Assembly (NCBI RefSeq): GCF_008001035.1
Contig: NZ_CP042856.1
Coordinates: 2,480,001-2,544,000 of the forward strand
Length of the DNA: 64,000 nucleotides
Reading direction: 5' to 3'
Source of the DNA: Salinibacterium sp. dk2585
Lineage (GTDB): Bacteria > Actinomycetota > Actinomycetes > Actinomycetales > Microbacteriaceae
The notes below the pieces were generated by a model, which saw nothing but the letters and a program-made list of their open reading frames with translations, was not told the DNA's origin and made no database searches. Of the stretch, positions 18,348 through 28,205 are shown one piece after another. Numbering within the stretch: position 1 is the first letter of the stretch; the number at the start of each line of letters is the position of its first letter. The position numbers and the translations under genes are program-made.

Positions 18348-18398
18348 TGGCCCGTCGAGTCTAGCGAACGTCGCCGGATACGGTGCGAGGATGGCGCA

Positions 18399-18959
18399 GT
18401 GACCCGCAACGACAGCCCCCGCCGCCCCGACGTCACCGCTGTCGAGATTGTGGGCGGGCCCGAGGCGCTGACAGTGCCACTCCGCCCTCACGATGACGGA
18501 TGGGCGCGCGTCTTCGCCGAGCATCGGCAGCGCATCCGGAATGCTCTTGGGCCTGCAGTCGAGATCGAGCACATCGGGTCGACAGCCGTTGCCGGCCTGG
18601 CCGCGAAACCCATCGTCGACATCGTGGTCGCCGTGAGCGACATCACGGCGGAGGAGGACTACCTCGCTCCCCTGCTCGCGGCCGGATATGAGCTTCGGGT
18701 TCGCGAGCCCGGGCATCGCCTGGTGCGCACGCCTGCCCGCGACGTGCATGTGCACCTCTACGAGTGGGGCGCCACAGCCATCGACGAATACCTGCTGCTG
18801 CGTGACCACCTGCGAGCCGACGCCGACGATCGCGCGCTCTACGAGAGCACCAAGCGGGCACTCATGAGTCGCCAGTGGGACGACATGAACGACTACGCGG
18901 ATGCTAAGACCGAAGTCATCCAGGCCATCAAGGCTCGAGCGCGCAAGGCGCGAGGCTAG
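18399..18959 (+). CDS. GrpB family protein (UPF0157)
   Basis: A 186-residue member of the GrpB/UPF0157 family, which has a nucleotidyltransferase-like fold. The family core is visible: EIEHIGSTAVAGLAAKPIVDIVVAV (about residues 48-72 counted from the GTG), with His, Ser and two Asp residues, then RDVHVHLYEWG. The GTG at 18399 is preceded by GCGAGG; the longer open frame would run back into the tRNA, so it was not used. The cellular role of GrpB proteins is not settled. The upstream gap is only about 50 bases from the divergent tRNA-Arg. Confidence 0.87.
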   Translation: MTRNDSPRRPDVTAVEIVGGPEALTVPLRPHDDGWARVFAEHRQRIRNALGPAVEIEHIGSTAVAGLAAKPIVDIVVAVSDITAEEDYLAPLLAAGYELRVREPGHRLVRTPARDVHVHLYEWGATAIDEYLLLRDHLRADADDRALYESTKRALMSRQWDDMNDYADAKTEVIQAIKARARKARG

Positions 18960-18975
18960 CCACCACCAGCGCTGC

Positions 18976-19476
18976 CTACGCGGCGACCGGGGCCAGGAAC
19001 TCCTCCCACTGCGGCTGCGCACTCTCGACCCCGCGCACCATCCACGAGGTCCCGTGCGGCGCCTGGGGGCGGGAGCGAAGCATCCACCCCATCTCGCGCG
19101 GCGTGCGGTCGCCCTTCTTGTTGTTGCACTTCAGGCAGCAGGCGACAAGGTTCTCCCACGTGTCGCGCCCTCCGCGCGAGCGGGGCAGCACATGGTCGAT
19201 CGTGGTCGCGTGATGTCCGCAGTACCCGCACTCGTGATTGTCTCGCCGGAGGACACCCCGACGGCTGACGGGAATCGCTCGGCTGCTCGGGATGCGCACA
19301 TAGCGATTGAGCAGAATGACCGACGGTCTCTCAAAGATGTCCGACTGGGAGTAGACGGGGCGCTCCGGGTCGTGGGCGAGCACTGTCGCCTTCTGGTTGA
19401 TGACGAGCACGACAGCCCGTTTGAAGCTGACGATGGCAAGGGGTTCATATCCGGCGTTCAATACGAGCGTGCGCAT
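18976..19476 (-). CDS. HNH endonuclease domain protein
   Basis: A 166-residue protein of a widespread actinobacterial HNH family. The N-terminus is MRTLVLNAGYEPL. The nuclease core has two zinc-type Cys pairs (CGYCG and CCLKCNNKK), with DHVLPRSRGG carrying the catalytic histidine and W-E-N-L in between. The ATG at 19476 is preceded by AAGGA with a seven-base spacer. The role of this family is not established; a nuclease activity is predicted from the motif. An intrinsic terminator on the same strand lies about 90 bases upstream of its start. Confidence 0.88.
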   Translation of the reverse strand: MRTLVLNAGYEPLAIVSFKRAVVLVINQKATVLAHDPERPVYSQSDIFERPSVILLNRYVRIPSSRAIPVSRRGVLRRDNHECGYCGHHATTIDHVLPRSRGGRDTWENLVACCLKCNNKKGDRTPREMGWMLRSRPQAPHGTSWMVRGVESAQPQWEEFLAPVAA

Positions 19477-19570
19477 TGCTGTCCTTTGCGATTGCGCCCT
19501 GCACGGCTTGCAGGGACCTAACCGTGCAACCTGCGAACCTCGGGAACGAGCATCCTCGTTAACAAGAAAA

Positions 19571-19594
19571 GGCACCGCCCATAAGGGCAGTGCC
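19571..19594 (-). terminator. intrinsic terminator on the minus strand with no gene before it
   Basis: GGCACTGCCC and GGGCGGTGCC arms (one mismatch) enclose a TTAT loop on the minus strand and are followed by TTTTCTTGTT. This is the only clear T-tailed terminator in the window. It sits 5' of the HNH gene and more than 500 bases after the previous minus-strand gene (dtxR). It may end an unannotated small RNA or act as an attenuator in the HNH leader. Confidence 0.65.
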
Positions 19595-19856
19595 ATGCGG
19601 GCGCGGCGCACAGAAGAGCGCACCTCGCCGACCGCTCGAGCGTATGAGTCCGTACTGCGCAGGGCAGCACACATCCGCGGTTCGGATGCTGTCGCCCCTG
19701 GTCATACGCTCTCCCGAATTCTGGTTCGAAATTGCAAGGCCTCCAGACTAACTCCCGCTTGCCCAGAAACCGGTAGGAACCGGTTACACGCCGGTGAACA
19801 ACATCGCCCAACCGAGCCGCCCCGCGGCGAAGCAAACGGACGTACGCTCCCCCACG
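19595..19856. other. gene-free stretch upstream of the orphan terminator
   Basis: No convincing protein frame is present on either strand. The minus strand contains a perfect 7-bp hairpin (AACCGGT, loop TCCT, ACCGGTT) at about 19769-19786. Together with the terminator at 19571-19594 this could be a structured RNA transcribed leftwards. I could not match it to a known RNA family. Confidence 0.3.
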
Positions 19857-20147
19857 TGAGACAGAGCGGTGGATGGCGCACGCTCTGGCTCCTCACCTCG
19901 GCCACGCTCCTGATCGCCGCAAGCGAGCGGCTCGCTCATCGCCTGGACGACACAGCTCGACGAGACACGCGCACCCGCAGGCACGTCGCTGCTCTTCATC
20001 CTGCTCGTGCTCGGTCAAGCCCTAGGCGCCACGGTCGCCGGCGCGCTCATCGAGTCGCTCAGCGCAGCGAGTGCCTTCCTTGCCGCAGGCGCGGTGACCC
20101 TGCTCGGAACCCTTGTCGGCAGGCTGCCGGGTGGCCGGGCTACTTGA
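19857..20147 (+). pseudogene. decayed fragment of a transporter (MFS-like C-terminus)
   Basis: One frame starts with WRTLWLLTSATLLIAAS, a membrane helix, and then turns into arginine-rich nonsense. A second frame, open from about 19907 to the TGA at 20147, reads GTSLLFILLVLGQALGATVAG and then AFLAAGAVTLLGTLVG, two more helices. Joined by one frameshift near 19910 they would give three helices like the last part of a 12-helix major-facilitator transporter. The N-terminal remainder is missing. The fragment overlaps the 3' end of dtxR by eight bases. Confidence 0.4.
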
Positions 20148-20835
20148 TGCCGACGTAGACGTGCTGGGCGACCTCGTTGGGAAGCTCGATGCCCTCGTCG
20201 CTGCCCTCGACCTCGACAAGCACGTAGGCGCCCGCGGAGGAGAACTTCGCACGGACGCCCGGCACGACACCGGCGACCCGCAACTGCTCGAGGAGTTCCG
20301 CTTCGTACTGCACGGGCTCGCCGAGCCGCTTGATCTCGCCGCTGACCGAACCGACCGCCCCCAGCGTGTAGTTCACGATGTTGACGACGCCGGTGCCGAA
20401 GGGCGTCGTGGGGTTCTCGCCCAGCTCGTCGAGGCCCGGGATCGGGTTGCCGTAGGGCGAGTGTGTTGGGTGGCCGAGCAACTCGACGATGCGACGCTCC
20501 ACCTGCTCGCTCATGACGTGCTCCCACCGGCAGGCTTCCTCGTGCACGAGGGCCCAATCAAGGCCGATGATGTCGGAGAGGAGCCGCTCCGCGAGGCGGT
20601 GCTTGCGCATGACGGCGACCGCCTTCGCTCGGCCCGCCTGCGTGAGCTTGAGGTGACGGTCGCCCTCGACTGTGAGGAGGCCATCGCGCTCCATGCGGGC
20701 GACAGTCTGGGAGACCGTCGGGCCGGAGTGCCCGAGCCGCTCGCTGATGCGGGCGCGCAGCGGAATGATGGCCTCTTCTTCGAGCTCGTAGATGGTGCGC
20801 AGGTACATCTCAGTGGTGTCAATGAGATCAGCCAA
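20140..20835 (-). CDS. ideR: DtxR/IdeR family iron-dependent repressor
   Basis: A 231-residue metal-dependent repressor. The N-terminal winged helix (residues 1-65) contains the recognition region GHSGPTVSQTVARMERDG. The dimerisation/metal domain has CRWEHVMSE (about 102-110) with the Cys, Glu and His ligands of site 2. A C-terminal SH3-like domain (about 150-231) is complete. With iron bound, such proteins repress siderophore and haem uptake genes. Matching boxes occur at 36347 and 41148 in this window. The ATG has GGAGGG upstream. Iron rather than manganese specificity is inferred from similarity to IdeR/DtxR. Confidence 0.9.
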   Translation of the reverse strand: MADLIDTTEMYLRTIYELEEEAIIPLRARISERLGHSGPTVSQTVARMERDGLLTVEGDRHLKLTQAGRAKAVAVMRKHRLAERLLSDIIGLDWALVHEEACRWEHVMSEQVERRIVELLGHPTHSPYGNPIPGLDELGENPTTPFGTGVVNIVNYTLGAVGSVSGEIKRLGEPVQYEAELLEQLRVAGVVPGVRAKFSSAGAYVLVEVEGSDEGIELPNEVAQHVYVGIK

Positions 20836-20911
20836 TGTCGCCCTCCAGATGCCGCAAGCGTGTCAGGCCAGCCTAACGTGTGGCCCACGACATCCCCGTG
20901 CCGAGCCCTAG

Positions 20912-22033
<1,122 letters not shown>

Positions 22034-22037
22034 ACTT

Positions 22038-22274
22038 ATGCGCCTCTGGCTGAAGCCATCCGAGCGCCGGCCCAACCCTGAGCCGGTGGAGACCGACGAC
22101 CGCAAACCGCTGGTCGTCGGCCTCATCGCCTGGATGCTCGGCCTCATCGCGGTCGTCGCGGCGCCGCCGCTGTTCGGCGTGGAGCTGCCAAGCATGTGGC
22201 TGTGGTCGTGCATCGCCGGCATCGTGCTCGGCAGCCTGGGGCTCGCCAACGCTCAGCGGCGCGGGCCCCGCTAA
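22038..22274 (+). CDS. DUF2530-like two-helix membrane protein
   Basis: A 78-residue protein whose ATG follows the serC stop by four bases, so the two are co-transcribed. It has a hydrophilic, Pro/Arg-rich N-terminus and two hydrophobic segments (about 27-46 and 50-70). Size, topology and the R-K-P-L-V-V-G-L start of helix 1 fit DUF2530 proteins of Actinobacteria. Function unknown. It converges with the DUF3027 gene with only three bases between the stops. Confidence 0.75.
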   Translation: MRLWLKPSERRPNPEPVETDDRKPLVVGLIAWMLGLIAVVAAPPLFGVELPSMWLWSCIAGIVLGSLGLANAQRRGPR

Positions 22275-22277
22275 GGC

Positions 22278-22920
<643 letters not shown>

Positions 22921-22928
<8 letters not shown>

Positions 22929-23301
22929 CCAGCTCGTCCGCGACCTTGCGCAGCATTGCCGCGATCTTGGCACCGTGCGACTTGTCGGGGTAGCGACCGC
23001 GCTTGAGGTTCGCGCCGATGCCGTCGAGCAGCTTCACCAGGTCTTCGACGATGATCGCCATGTCATCGGCAGGCTTGCGCGTCATGCGGGTCAGGCTCAC
23101 GGGCGCCTCGAGCACACGCGCCGACAGCGCCTGCGCGCCGCGCTTGCCGTCGGCGATGCCGAACTCGAGCCGGGTGCCGGCACGCACGGTGGTGCCTGCA
23201 GGGAGTGCCGACGCGTGCAGGAAGACCTCCTGGCCGTCGTCTGAGCTGATGAAGCCGAAGCCCTTGTCGTCATCGTAAAACTTCACCTTGCCGGTTGGCA
23301 T
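22921..23301 (-). CDS. cold-shock domain protein with C-terminal extension
   Basis: A 126-residue protein. Residues 1-65 are a cold-shock domain with the RNP motifs KGFGFI and VFLHAS, so it should bind single-stranded RNA or DNA. The additional 60 residues (KPADDMAIIVEDLVKLLDGIG ...) are helical and not part of the standard fold. This longer form is common in Actinobacteria next to DUF3027. It is distinct from the short CspA at 34959. Its stop overlaps the DUF3027 start by eight bases. Confidence 0.87.
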
Positions 23302-23388
23302 GGCCCTACCTCTCGATCGTGTTGCCGGGCGCGAAGAGACGCCTGCGACATAAGACTATCCGGCTTCCCCTGCCCTTATCCTTGTGCT

Positions 23389-23652
23389 GTGAGCAAACCA
23401 GCAGCGGAACCCGCAAGCCGCGTCCAGCGCATCCTCGCCTTCATGGTCGCGGGGCTCGTGATCATCTCCCTCGTCTGCTTCGCCATCGCGATGATCGGCT
23501 ACGCCACGGGCGCCGTGTCGGGCGAGGTCGACGGCTTCTGGCAGACGGTCGTGATGCTGCCGTACTTCGCCCTCCCGGCGGCGTTCGTGCTCACGATCAC
23601 GCTCCTCGTGCTGACGGCGGTGCGCCGCTCACGCTCGAATCGCGCGGGCTGA
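23389..23652 (+). CDS. small two-helix membrane protein
   Basis: An 87-residue product with two hydrophobic segments (about 15-39 and 53-76) and a basic C-terminus. No family is recognised. The start is a GTG with TATCCT ending six bases upstream, so the mRNA is probably leaderless. The 54-base gap to the helicase-associated gene could allow read-through. Confidence 0.7.
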   Translation: MSKPAAEPASRVQRILAFMVAGLVIISLVCFAIAMIGYATGAVSGEVDGFWQTVVMLPYFALPAAFVLTITLLVLTAVRRSRSNRAG

Positions 23653-23706
23653 GCCACTCCACCACCGAAGGTTCCCGCAGCGAGGCGAGGACGGAACGCA
23701 GGCAAC

Positions 23707-25626
23707 ATGGGCAACACACTGACGCTGGCCAGACACCTGCGCGGCATGCCCGAACAGGACCTCGTCAACGCCCTTGTTGCGCGCGAGCTCGGACTGTCGT
23801 TGACCGCGATCGCGGGCATCCGTGACTACTTCGACCTTGCCGACGTGCTGCTCGAGCATGGTGCCGTACAGAAGGCCCTCACGCGGCTCGATCGCCACAC
23901 ACTGACGGCACTCGCGGTGCTCGCGCGCGACAAGCGACCCATGACCCCGCAGGAGGTGGTCCAGGAACTCGCGCCGCTCTCGTCGCGTCCCACGCACGCG
24001 GGCGCGATCGGCGAAAGCCTGGATGCGGCGGCATCCCTCCTGCTGGTGCATCCGCAGGGCGAAGCCTTCACCTGCTACGACGCTGTCTGCGACCAGTTGC
24101 GCGGATGGCCCACCTTCGGCCTGCCCAGCTTGGAGGAGCTGGCCGGCACCGATGCGGGCGGTGCGCTCGAGCGGGTGCCCGACGTCGACCGCCGCTTCAT
24201 CGACAAGCTGGCCGCCGAGCGCGCCTTCGCCGCGACGGGAGCCGTCACCGAGCTGCTGCTCGAACTCGAGCGGCAGCCCGCGCGTGAACTCGCGAAGGGC
24301 GGAATCGCGCTCCCGGACGCCAAGCGCCTCGCCGCCGCCATGAGGGTCGACCTCGAGACGGTCACCGACTACCTGGCGCTTGCTGAACGCGGCGCATTCG
24401 TGCGGCGCGACTCCACCGGCTGGATGACGACCGAGACGGGCAACGGCTGGCTGGGCCACCCGACGAGCACGCGGTGGCGCCTGCTGACCGACGTCTGGTT
24501 TGCCCGCCTGCCCGGCGACATCCGCACCCTCCTCGCAGAGCGCGCACACTCCCCCTGGGGCGACGGGCTGCGCTCCTACATCGACTGGCTGTACCCGGCC
24601 GGCGGCGAATGGATGGACGAGCGCGTCACCTCCTACACGCGCGGCGCCGAGCTGCTCGGCATCACGGCGGCGCAGGCGCCGAGCAGCCCCGGTGCCCTGC
24701 TCCTCGCGGGCCGGCCCGACGAGGCAGAGGAGTTCCTCCGGCCGCTCCTGCCCCGCGAGGTGTCGACCGTGTACCTGCAGCACGACCTCTCCGTCGTGGC
24801 CCCCGGCCCGCTCGAGCCGGCGATCGACGAGCGGATGCGCGTGGTCGCCGACGTCGAGAACCGGGGGCTCGCTACGACCTACCGCATCTCCGCGGCCACC
24901 GTGAATCGGGCGCTCACGGCGGGCGAGACGGCGGAAAGCCTGCGCGAATTCCTGGGCGAGATCTCGAGCACCGGCATCCCGCAGCCGCTCGACTACCTGA
25001 TCACGGAGGGCGCCGCACGCTACGGCCTGCTGCGCGTCGGCACGCTCGACGGCGCGGCACTCGACCCCGACGATCCCAGCTATGGTGCGCGCAGTTATGT
25101 GCGCTCCGATGATGCGCACCTGCTGCAGACCGTGGCGGTCGACCAGTCGCTCGCGTCGATCGCGCTCACGCGCGTCGGCGAGCACCGCCTGGTCAGCCGC
25201 TTCGACCACGACATCGTGTTCTGGTCGCTCAGCGACGCGCGCTACCCCGTCGCCGCCGAGGACGAGCACGGCGCGGTCCTGGCCCTGCGCCGCCATCGCA
25301 TCGCCCGCGAACACCGCCACCACCTCTCCGACCCGCTCGTCGAGATGGTGACGCGCCTGGCATCCGACGCCGCAGAAGAGCTGGCGGCCGACGGAGACGA
25401 CACGAGCCAGGCGTGGCTCGCGCGGCAGGTGGAGTCGGCGGCGCGCGCCAAGGAGACCCTCGTCGTCAGCGTGCGGATGCCGGGCGGCGACGTCGTTGAC
25501 TACGAACTCGAACCAACGAGCGTGTCGGGAGGGCGGATGCGCGCCCGCGACAAGAAGAGCGACATCGAACGCACCCTGCCCCTGTCGAGCGTGACGGCCG
25601 TGCGCACGCTCCCGCTGGTTGAGTAG
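23707..25626 (+). CDS. helicase-associated protein (XPB/Ssl2-like N-terminal domain)
   Basis: A 639-residue protein with no helicase motifs of its own. The C-terminal part (about 440-570) resembles the XPB/Ssl2 N-terminal domain (PF13625 type), with SLASIALTRVGEHRLVSRFDHD in the middle, and the rest contains winged-helix-like segments. In many Actinobacteria this gene directly precedes the XPB helicase gene, as here (82-base gap). It probably works with the helicase in DNA repair or transcription, but this is inferred from proximity. Confidence 0.85.
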   Translation: MGNTLTLARHLRGMPEQDLVNALVARELGLSLTAIAGIRDYFDLADVLLEHGAVQKALTRLDRHTLTALAVLARDKRPMTPQEVVQELAPLSSRPTHAGAIGESLDAAASLLLVHPQGEAFTCYDAVCDQLRGWPTFGLPSLEELAGTDAGGALERVPDVDRRFIDKLAAERAFAATGAVTELLLELERQPARELAKGGIALPDAKRLAAAMRVDLETVTDYLALAERGAFVRRDSTGWMTTETGNGWLGHPTSTRWRLLTDVWFARLPGDIRTLLAERAHSPWGDGLRSYIDWLYPAGGEWMDERVTSYTRGAELLGITAAQAPSSPGALLLAGRPDEAEEFLRPLLPREVSTVYLQHDLSVVAPGPLEPAIDERMRVVADVENRGLATTYRISAATVNRALTAGETAESLREFLGEISSTGIPQPLDYLITEGAARYGLLRVGTLDGAALDPDDPSYGARSYVRSDDAHLLQTVAVDQSLASIALTRVGEHRLVSRFDHDIVFWSLSDARYPVAAEDEHGAVLALRRHRIAREHRHHLSDPLVEMVTRLASDAAEELAADGDDTSQAWLARQVESAARAKETLVVSVRMPGGDVVDYELEPTSVSGGRMRARDKKSDIERTLPLSSVTAVRTLPLVE

Positions 25627-25678
25627 GGCCTGCGGACACCAGGTTTCGATACGCTCGCTGGCGCTCGCCACTCAATCC
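25617..25678. repeat. REP-like intergenic element before the XPB gene
   Basis: The element begins with GGTTGAGTAG inside the stop region of the helicase-associated gene. It continues through a GGTTTCGATACGCTCGCTGG stretch and ends with CCACTCAATCC, so TTGAGT and ACTCAA are inverted. Related TGAGTAG/CTACTCA termini occur in the element at 58159-58219. I recall similar intergenic repeats in other Microbacteriaceae; this is memory, not a search. Confidence 0.5.
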
Positions 25679-25707
25679 TCAGAGTCGCGCGCGTAGACTG
25701 GAACGTT

Positions 25708-27357
25708 ATGACTGACGGGCCCCTCATCGTGCAGAGCGACCGCACCGTGCTGCTGGAGGTGGCGCATCCGCTCGCTGCCGATGCGCGCCACGACCTCTCG
25801 ATCTTCGCGGAACTCGAGCGCGCACCCGAGCACGTGCACACCTACCGCATCACGCGCCTCGGCCTCTGGAACGCGCGGGCCGCGGGGCACACGGCCGACA
25901 ACATGCTCGAGACGCTCGAGCGCTACAGCAAGTTCCCGACGCCGCAGAGCGTTGCCGTCGACATCCGCGAGACGGTCGAGCGCTACGGGCGGCTGCGCAT
26001 CGAACGCGACGAGGAGGGCACGCTCCTGCTCACCGCGACCGACGCGGCCGTGCTGGCCGAGATCGGGCGGGCCAAGAAGGTCGCCGAGTTGCTCTTCGAG
26101 CGGCGGGACGCCACGACGGTCGTCATCCAGCAGTGGGCGCGCGGGCAGATCAAGCAGGAGCTACTCAAGCTCGGCTGGCCCGCGGAAGACCTCGCCGGCT
26201 ACACGCCGGGCACCCCGCACGAGATCGACCTCGACGAGGCGGGATGGAGCCTCCGCCCCTACCAGCAGGATGCCGTGCGAAACTTCTCCGACTACGGCTC
26301 CGGCGTCGTCGTGCTGCCCTGTGGTGCCGGCAAGACGCTCGTGGGTGCGGGCGCCATGGCATCCGTCAAGGCCAACACGCTCATCCTCGTGACCAACACC
26401 GTCTCGGCCCGCCAGTGGCGCGCCGAGCTCCTCAAGCGCACCTCGCTCACGGAGGAGGAGATCGGTGAGTATTCGGGCCAGGTGAAGGAGGTCAAGCCGG
26501 TCACGATCGCGACTTACCAGATCCTCACTGCCAAGCGGAAGGGCCAGTACGCCCACCTCGAGCTGCTCGACGCACTCGACTGGGGCCTCGTCATCTACGA
26601 CGAGGTGCACCTGCTGCCCGCCCCCGTCTTCAAGCTCACGGCCGAGCTGCAGGCGCGCCGTCGCCTCGGCCTCACCGCGACGCTCGTGCGCGAGGACGGC
26701 CGCGAGGGCGACGTCTTCAGCCTGATCGGCCCCAAGCGCTTCGACGCACCCTGGAAGGAGATCGAGTCGCAGGGCTACATCTCGCCGGCGTCCTGCTACG
26801 AGGTGCGCATCGACCTGCCACAGGATGCGCGGCTGCAGTACGCGGCATCCGCCGACGATGAGCGTTACCGCCTGGCCTCGACCGCGCCAGCGAAGCTCGA
26901 CGTGGTGAAGCAGCTCGTCGCACGGCATGACGGGGAACGCATCCTCGTGATCGGGCAGTACCTCGACCAGATCGAGGAACTCGCGAATGCCCTTGACGCG
27001 CCCCAGCTCACCGGGTCAACACCCGTGGCGGAGCGGGAGCGGTTGTTCCAGGACTTCCGCGACGGAACACTCAAGGTGCTCGTCGTGTCGAAGGTCGCAA
27101 ACTTCTCGGTCGACCTGCCGGAGGCGACAGTCGCCATCCAGGTCTCCGGATCGTTCGGCTCGCGCCAGGAGGAAGCGCAGCGCCTCGGCCGCCTGCTGCG
27201 CCCCAAGGAGTCCGGCCTGCCCGCGAACTTCTACACGCTCGTCGCCCGCGACACCGTCGACCAGGACTACGCGCAGAACCGCCAGCGCTTCCTTGCGGAG
27301 CAGGGCTACAGCTACGAGATCCTCGACGCGCACAGCCTCGAGGTCGCCGCCGCCTGA
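25708..27357 (+). CDS. XPB-type DNA repair helicase
   Basis: A 549-residue superfamily 2 helicase of the bacterial XPB group. Walker A is PCGAGKT (about residue 201), the DEAH-type box is YDEVH (about 297) and the RED motif typical of XPB follows (about 327). Helicase domain 2 ends with QRLGRLLRPK. The N-terminal 180 residues contain the damage-recognition-like domain. Bacterial XPB unwinds DNA 3' to 5'; its repair role is not settled. A TAGACT hexamer eight bases before the ATG suggests an almost leaderless mRNA. It ends at a 76-bp palindrome. Confidence 0.93.
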   Translation: MTDGPLIVQSDRTVLLEVAHPLAADARHDLSIFAELERAPEHVHTYRITRLGLWNARAAGHTADNMLETLERYSKFPTPQSVAVDIRETVERYGRLRIERDEEGTLLLTATDAAVLAEIGRAKKVAELLFERRDATTVVIQQWARGQIKQELLKLGWPAEDLAGYTPGTPHEIDLDEAGWSLRPYQQDAVRNFSDYGSGVVVLPCGAGKTLVGAGAMASVKANTLILVTNTVSARQWRAELLKRTSLTEEEIGEYSGQVKEVKPVTIATYQILTAKRKGQYAHLELLDALDWGLVIYDEVHLLPAPVFKLTAELQARRRLGLTATLVREDGREGDVFSLIGPKRFDAPWKEIESQGYISPASCYEVRIDLPQDARLQYAASADDERYRLASTAPAKLDVVKQLVARHDGERILVIGQYLDQIEELANALDAPQLTGSTPVAERERLFQDFRDGTLKVLVVSKVANFSVDLPEATVAIQVSGSFGSRQEEAQRLGRLLRPKESGLPANFYTLVARDTVDQDYAQNRQRFLAEQGYSYEILDAHSLEVAAA

Positions 27358-27379
27358 CACTCCCAACTCAGGAGCTGGC

Positions 27380-27455
27380 CTTTCCCAACTCAGGAGTTTG
27401 CTTTCACAATTCAGGAGCTCCTGAATTGTGAAAGCAAACTCCTGAGTTGGGAAAG
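27380..27455. repeat. 76-bp perfect palindrome between convergent genes
   Basis: Two 38-base arms meet at the centre of GAGCTC (27417/27418) with no spacer and no mismatch. A third partial copy of the outer arm (CCCAACTCAGGAG) lies at 27362-27374. Position between the XPB and reductase stops suggests a bidirectional terminator. The length and perfection exceed what termination needs. Confidence 0.9.
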
Positions 27456-27461
27456 CCGCGG

Positions 27462-28205
27462 TCACGCACGGGTGTAGCGCAGCAGGACCGTGCCATCGTC
27501 GGCCGCGAGGGCATGAGCGAGCCGCAGTGAGAGCCCCGCGGCATCCGGCCCCCGGGCGATCCGCTCGGCGGGTCCCCCCTCAAGGAGCGGGCTGATCGTC
27601 AGGCACAGTTCGTCGATCGCGCCGTCGGCCGCCAGCGCCCCCAGCAGCTGCGGCCCACCCTCACAGTGCTGCTGCGCGAGGCCGCGATCGGCGAGGTGCT
27701 GCTTGAGCTGTCGGGTGTCGACGGATGCCACGCCACAGTCGACCACGTCGGCGACCGCCGAGAGGGCAGCTCTGCGTTCTGCGGGCGCGTTCTCGCACGT
27801 GACGATGATGGGCCGGTGCGCGGCTTCGGCGAAGAGCGCGCTGGCCGGGTCGAGGTCGAGACTGGCCGACACGATGGCGACCTGCGGATGCTCGGCGAGC
27901 CCTTCTTCGACACGCCACGCCTGCCCCTCCGAGCTGACGAGCAGCCCCGCGTATCCCTCGGCGCGCACGGTGCCCGCCGCGACGACGATGACGTCGGAGA
28001 GCCAGCGCAGCACGTCGAACACGCGGCGGTCGGCCGCGGTGCCGAGCCCACCGGAGCGTCCGTCCCGTGTGCCCGCCCCATCGGCGCTGGCGACCATGTT
28101 GACCCGCAGCCAGGGCTGCGCGCGATCGCGCACGGCATAGACGGCGGCGAGCCCGTCGTCATCGAGCGAGGTGTAGGGCTGCAGCATCCGGATGGCGTCA
28201 CTCAT
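27462..28205 (-). CDS. RibD C-terminal-like (dihydrofolate/pyrimidine) reductase
   Basis: A 247-residue reductase of the RibD C-terminal superfamily, sometimes called pyrimidine reductase family. Features are WLRVNMVASADGA (substrate side), GTVRAEGYAGLL (NADPH region) and EGGPQLLGALAADG. The family reduces the ribosyl side chain of riboflavin or folate-like intermediates with NADPH. Its ATG overlaps the stop of the FolP-like gene by eight bases (ATGAGTGA), so the two are translationally coupled and probably work in one pathway. The exact substrate is unknown. Confidence 0.83.
   Translation of the reverse strand: MSDAIRMLQPYTSLDDDGLAAVYAVRDRAQPWLRVNMVASADGAGTRDGRSGGLGTAADRRVFDVLRWLSDVIVVAAGTVRAEGYAGLLVSSEGQAWRVEEGLAEHPQVAIVSASLDLDPASALFAEAAHRPIIVTCENAPAERRAALSAVADVVDCGVASVDTRQLKQHLADRGLAQQHCEGGPQLLGALAADGAIDELCLTISPLLEGGPAERIARGPDAAGLSLRLAHALAADDGTVLLRYTRA

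Noticed and set aside
17334-19022. 562-codon minus-strand open frame across the adhesin end, tRNA-Arg and GrpB
   Set aside because: It crosses a tRNA gene and a GrpB gene with clear motifs, so it cannot be real.
19518-19835. 105-codon minus-strand frame containing the orphan terminator
   Set aside because: It would read through the terminator hairpin, is Arg- and Cys-rich without domains and has no ribosome site.
23629-25671. 680-codon minus-strand open frame opposite the helicase-associated gene
   Set aside because: The product is Arg/Ala/Gly/Val-rich without domains, while the plus strand encodes a conserved family in its usual place before XPB.
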